Both the position numbers and the translations under genes were made by a program. A model generated the notes under the pieces. That model made no database searches. It was not told the DNA's origin and saw nothing but the letters and a program-made list of their open reading frames with translations. From the NCBI RefSeq assembly GCF_000621745.1, contig NZ_KK211338.1, positions 124,339 to 188,338 on the forward strand: DNA of 64,000 bases, written 5' to 3'. This stretch comes from Clostridium beijerinckii HUN142. Its GTDB lineage: Bacteria > Bacillota > Clostridia > Clostridiales > Clostridiaceae. The number at the start of each line of letters is the position of its first letter. The first letter of the stretch is position 1. Positions 60,968 through 64,000 of this stretch are shown piece after piece.

Positions 60968-62218
60968 ATGAATAAAAAATTAAAATTACTAATGTCAATT
61001 ACTATTAGTGCAGTAATTGGAACTTCATTATTAGCAGGATGTGGTTCTAAGGGAGGTAGCACAGAAAATGGAAAAGTAAAATTGGAGTTATTTTCAACTA
61101 AGGCAGAAAACAAAACAATATTACAATCATTAGCAAATGAATTCCAAGAGAAAAATACTAATATTGAAATTTCAATTAATTCACCTGCAAATGCTGGTAC
61201 TGTTTTAAAGACAAGACTTGCGAAAAATGATATGCCTGATTTGGTAGCTTTAGGTGCAGATGTAAACTATGGTGCGCTAGTAGATGCAAATGCTCTTGTT
61301 GATCTTACTAATGATAGCATCATTGAAAATATACAAAAACCATATTTAGATATGCTTCATGGAATAGCAAGTAATGATGACGGGAAAATATATGGAGTTC
61401 CATATGCTACTAATGCTGATGGCGTTCTGTACAATAAAGATATATTTTCAAAGCTGGGATTACAAATTCCAAAAACCTGGGATGAATTTATGGCAGCATC
61501 GAAAAAAATCAAAGATGCAGGTCAATTACCTCTTTATTTGACACTTAAAGACGCATGGACTGGAATGTGTTTCTGGAATGTTATAGCTAGTGATTTAGAG
61601 CCTAGCAATTTCTTAGCTGACAAAAAAGCAGGAAAAACAACTTTTGAAGCTACACATGGAGAAATAGTGGACAGGATGGAGACTATAGGAACTCTTGGGC
61701 AAGAAGATATTTTAGGAGTATCATACAATGATGGTAATGCAGCCTTTGCACAAGGTAAATCAGCAATGTATTTACAAGGTAACTGGGCTATTAGTGAAAT
61801 AAAAAAAGCAAATCCTAATATTAATATAGGCATGTTCCCATTACCTGCAAGTAACGATCCATCTAAAAATAATATAGTATCGGGCATAGATGTATTATTT
61901 GGAATAACAAGTAAGTCAAAACATTCTGATGAAGCAAAAAAATTCATAGAATTTATGACTGAAAAGGAGAATGCTCAAAAATATATAAAAGATCAATTCG
62001 CATTTTCTGCAGTTAAAGATGTTACACAAGATGATCAAAGTGTAACAGATGTACAAGAAAGCTTTAAAAATGGAAAGATTGGTGTTTTCCCTGATCACTA
62101 CTATCCAAGCTCATTTGATGCAGCAAGTTTAGTTCAAGGATTCTATAGTAAAAAAGATAAGGCAGAATTCTTAAAACAACTTGATACTGAATACGATAAA
62201 GCCAATAGCAAACAATAA
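60968..62218 (+). CDS. Sugar ABC transporter substrate-binding lipoprotein
   Basis: A 416-residue extracellular solute-binding protein of family 1 (MsmE/UgpB-like). The signal 'KLLMSITISAVIGTSLLAGCGSKGG' has a lipobox LLAGC with lipidated Cys near residue 26. 'LAKNDMPDLVALGADVNYGALVDANALVDLTND', 'YGVPYATNADGVLYNKDIFSKLGLQIPKTWDEF' and 'AFAQGKSAMYLQGNWAISEI' are typical of oligosaccharide binders. It is the first gene of the importer operon, with permeases at 62392 and 63252; no ATPase is encoded in the window. The start is ATG after GGGGGAAGAG. Confidence 0.92.
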   Translation: MNKKLKLLMSITISAVIGTSLLAGCGSKGGSTENGKVKLELFSTKAENKTILQSLANEFQEKNTNIEISINSPANAGTVLKTRLAKNDMPDLVALGADVNYGALVDANALVDLTNDSIIENIQKPYLDMLHGIASNDDGKIYGVPYATNADGVLYNKDIFSKLGLQIPKTWDEFMAASKKIKDAGQLPLYLTLKDAWTGMCFWNVIASDLEPSNFLADKKAGKTTFEATHGEIVDRMETIGTLGQEDILGVSYNDGNAAFAQGKSAMYLQGNWAISEIKKANPNINIGMFPLPASNDPSKNNIVSGIDVLFGITSKSKHSDEAKKFIEFMTEKENAQKYIKDQFAFSAVKDVTQDDQSVTDVQESFKNGKIGVFPDHYYPSSFDAASLVQGFYSKKDKAEFLKQLDTEYDKANSKQ

Positions 62219-62243
62219 ATAGAGAAAATAAAAGGCATGAGGA

Positions 62244-62328
62244 TGTCCTAAAAGATAGTTAAGGATGCGATATTTACTGATAAGCATGAAAAATAATGTC
62301 TCTATGAAAATAGACTGATTTTAGGACA
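62244..62328 (+). repeat. Intercistronic stem-loop with terminal inverted repeats
   Basis: TGTCCTAAAA (62244-62253) and TTTTAGGACA (62319-62328) are perfect inverted ends of an 85-base hairpin, with further AGT/ACT pairing. It may stabilise the binding-protein message or end part of the transcripts, a usual arrangement for such operons. It also has the shape of a tiny MITE. Confidence 0.55.
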
Positions 62329-62391
62329 ACCTATGCTATATGCTAATAATATTTATTTGTCAAATGAAAAAATAATAGGGGGCTGAAGGTT

Positions 62392-63255
62392 TTGAAAAAG
62401 AAAAAAGCTTTTTATATTATGACTATACCAGCAGTTTTGTTATTCTTTATATTTCATACATTATCTCTTTTAGAAGGTGTATTTTATAGTTTTACTAATT
62501 CAAAAGGATATGGTGATTGGAGTTTTGTTGGATTAAAAAACTATATTGCGGTATTTCAAGATATCAATGTTATGCATGCGTATATTTTTACTTTCAAATT
62601 TGCAATTATAACTACAATTATAGTAAACATATTAAGTCTTTTAATTGCTGTAGGTTTAAACTCAAAAATCAAATTTCAAAATACTTTAAAGTCAATATAT
62701 TTTATTCCTAATATATTAGGAACTTTAATAGTAGCATTTATATTCAATTTTGTATTTGCTCATGTTATACCAAACATTGGAGAGACTATGAACATTTCTA
62801 TGCTCAGTAAAAACATCTTAGGTGATGAAAAGCTTGCATGGCTTGGAATAGTGTTCGTGGCAGCATGGCAATCCATAGCCTTTAATACAATTATATATTT
62901 ATCTGGACTTCAGACAATTGATACTGATGTTTACGAAGCATGCGATATTGATGGCGCTGGTTCATGGCAAAGATTTAAAAGTATAACATTTCCATTAATA
63001 GCACCATTTTTTACAATTAACATGGTCTTATGTATGAAAGGATTTTTAATGGTATTTGATCAGGTTGTAGCTATGACAGGAGGAGGACCTGGAACTGTTA
63101 CTCAATCAATATCTTATGTAATTTATAACGGAGGATTTAACCAAGGAAGTTTTGCATATCAATCTGCAAATGCTGTTATTTACTTCATCGTGATTGTAGC
63201 AATATCATTATTTCAGCTTAGAGTCCTTGAAAAGAGGGAGGAAAAAGTATTATGA
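62392..63255 (+). CDS. Sugar ABC transporter permease 1 (MsmF/UgpA-like)
   Basis: A 287-residue inner-membrane permease with six spans. It has the N-terminal 'FYIMTIPAVLLFFIFHTLSLLEGVFYSFTN' helix and the EAA loop 'DTDVYEACDIDGAGSWQRFKSITFPLIAP', which docks on the ATPase. The start is TTG at 62392 behind GGGGGCTGAAGG. The second permease gene overlaps it by four bases (ATGA). The sugar cannot be named from the sequence. Confidence 0.9.
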   Translation: MKKKKAFYIMTIPAVLLFFIFHTLSLLEGVFYSFTNSKGYGDWSFVGLKNYIAVFQDINVMHAYIFTFKFAIITTIIVNILSLLIAVGLNSKIKFQNTLKSIYFIPNILGTLIVAFIFNFVFAHVIPNIGETMNISMLSKNILGDEKLAWLGIVFVAAWQSIAFNTIIYLSGLQTIDTDVYEACDIDGAGSWQRFKSITFPLIAPFFTINMVLCMKGFLMVFDQVVAMTGGGPGTVTQSISYVIYNGGFNQGSFAYQSANAVIYFIVIVAISLFQLRVLEKREEKVL

Positions 63256-64000
63256 GGAGAAACAAAACCAATTGGGTAGTAACTACGCTTATGATAGCAG
63301 GAGCTTTGGTGGCTATAATATTTCCATTGTATCTTACAATATTAATAGCTGTAAAATCTCCACAAGATATGGTACCAAGTGCTTTATCATTTCCGAAGTC
63401 ATTGCGTTTTGAAAATTTTACTGAAGCCATTGAAATGACAAATTTCTTTGATGCTCTAAAAAATAGTTTAACAATAACAATTTCAGTATTAATTCTTACA
63501 ATACTTTCAAATTCTTTAGTTTCATATGCAATAGCTAGAAATAGAAAGAAAAAGTTTTTTAATGCATTGTACTATTACTTTTTGAGTGCTATGTTTGTAC
63601 CATTTCCAATAATTATGCTGCCTCTTGTAAAACAAGTAAATATGTTAAATATGGATAATATAATTGGAATAATATGTTTATATGTTGTATTTGGGTTACC
63701 TTTTAACATATTTTTATATTCAGGTTATATTAAATCAATTCCGGCTTCACTTGAAGAAGCAGCAACAATAGATGGTGCATCTACATTTCAAGTATTTTGG
63801 AGAATAATTTTCCCTTTATTAAAGCCTATCAATGCTACGGTTGCAATTACTACTTGTTTGTGGACATGGAATGATTTTATGTTGCCACTTATTATTTTAG
63901 GTAAGCCAGAGATGGCTACATTGCCTTTAGTTCAATACGTATTCCAATCTCAATTTACTACAAATTATAATCTGGCTTTCGCATCATACTTACTAGCATT
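63252..64000 (+). CDS. Sugar ABC transporter permease 2 (MsmG/UgpE-like), 3' end outside window
   Basis: The open frame from the ATG at 63252 runs to the window edge (249 codons shown). It starts MRRNKTNWVVTTLMIAGALV, has about five spans so far, the typical extracytoplasmic 'FPKSLRFENFTEAIEMTNFFDALKNSLTI' segment and the EAA loop 'PASLEEAATIDGASTFQVFWRIIFPLLKP'. Family proteins are about 275 residues, so around 25 residues are missing. It overlaps permease 1 by four bases and forms the second half of the membrane channel. Confidence 0.9.
   Translation, partial: MRRNKTNWVVTTLMIAGALVAIIFPLYLTILIAVKSPQDMVPSALSFPKSLRFENFTEAIEMTNFFDALKNSLTITISVLILTILSNSLVSYAIARNRKKKFFNALYYYFLSAMFVPFPIIMLPLVKQVNMLNMDNIIGIICLYVVFGLPFNIFLYSGYIKSIPASLEEAATIDGASTFQVFWRIIFPLLKPINATVAITTCLWTWNDFMLPLIILGKPEMATLPLVQYVFQSQFTTNYNLAFASYLLA

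Overview
The window looks like chromosome from a solvent-forming Clostridium (C. beijerinckii-like). The DNA is very AT-rich, Shine-Dalgarno sites are strong GGAGG types, many genes start with TTG or GTG, the tmRNA tag reads AEDNFALAA, and the gene content is clostridial: a DUF4317 protein, a glycyl radical enzyme, Bce-type peptide-resistance modules and many PTS genes. The species assignment is inference. I saw no rRNA, tRNA, CRISPR array or intact transposon.

Layout. 1-3.6 kb: the 3' end of a glutamate synthase gene, a YczE-like membrane protein and a convergent secreted alpha-amylase. 4.3-11.0 kb: a chemoreceptor followed by a compact partner-switching locus (RsbW-like kinase, second chemoreceptor, RsbV-like antagonist, PAS-PP2C phosphatase). 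11.3-11.7 kb: tmRNA (ssrA). 12.3-28.9 kb: an FAD dehydrogenase, a MarR-controlled flavoprotein/hydrolase pair, a BceRS-BceAB-like module, a degraded zone with an IS3 remnant and a broken VanRS-like pair, and a second two-component/ABC module. 29.4-30.2 kb: barnase (lipoprotein form) and barstar. 30.3-34.2 kb: RpiR regulator, beta-glucoside PTS and GH1 6-phospho-beta-glucosidase. 34.7-38.6 kb: an unusual membrane metalloprotease with its own two-component system. 38.9-44.4 kb: a glycyl radical enzyme with activase, DeoR regulator and FSA-type aldolase. 45.5-48.8 kb: a mannose-family PTS with a DUF956 protein. 49.3-57.5 kb: stress and defence-type genes (MarR-GNAT fusion, LysR/MFS pair, nitroreductase, methyltransferase, aldehyde dehydrogenase). 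57.6-64.0 kb: a DUF4317 protein and a LacI-controlled sugar ABC importer that runs off the end.

The most striking observation is architectural. The last 12 bases of the tmRNA gene plus its terminator recur, in the same orientation and with decreasing fidelity, only downstream of ssrA (about 14.0, 17.3, 22.6, 34.4, 38.7, 44.6, 49.0, 50.3 and possibly 54.7 kb). The copies fall between self-contained functional modules, each with its own regulator or promoter. This looks like a stacked set of cassettes anchored at ssrA, comparable to repeated att-site duplication, although no recombinase gene lies in the window. A simpler reading, a dispersed terminator repeat, remains possible.

How the genes work together: most modules pair a sensor or repressor with the genes it controls (MarR-flavoprotein, BceRS-BceAB, RR/HK-ABC, RpiR-PTS-GH1, RR/HK-metalloprotease, DeoR-GRE-aldolase, LacI-ABC). 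Several have palindromic operators visible at the expected places.
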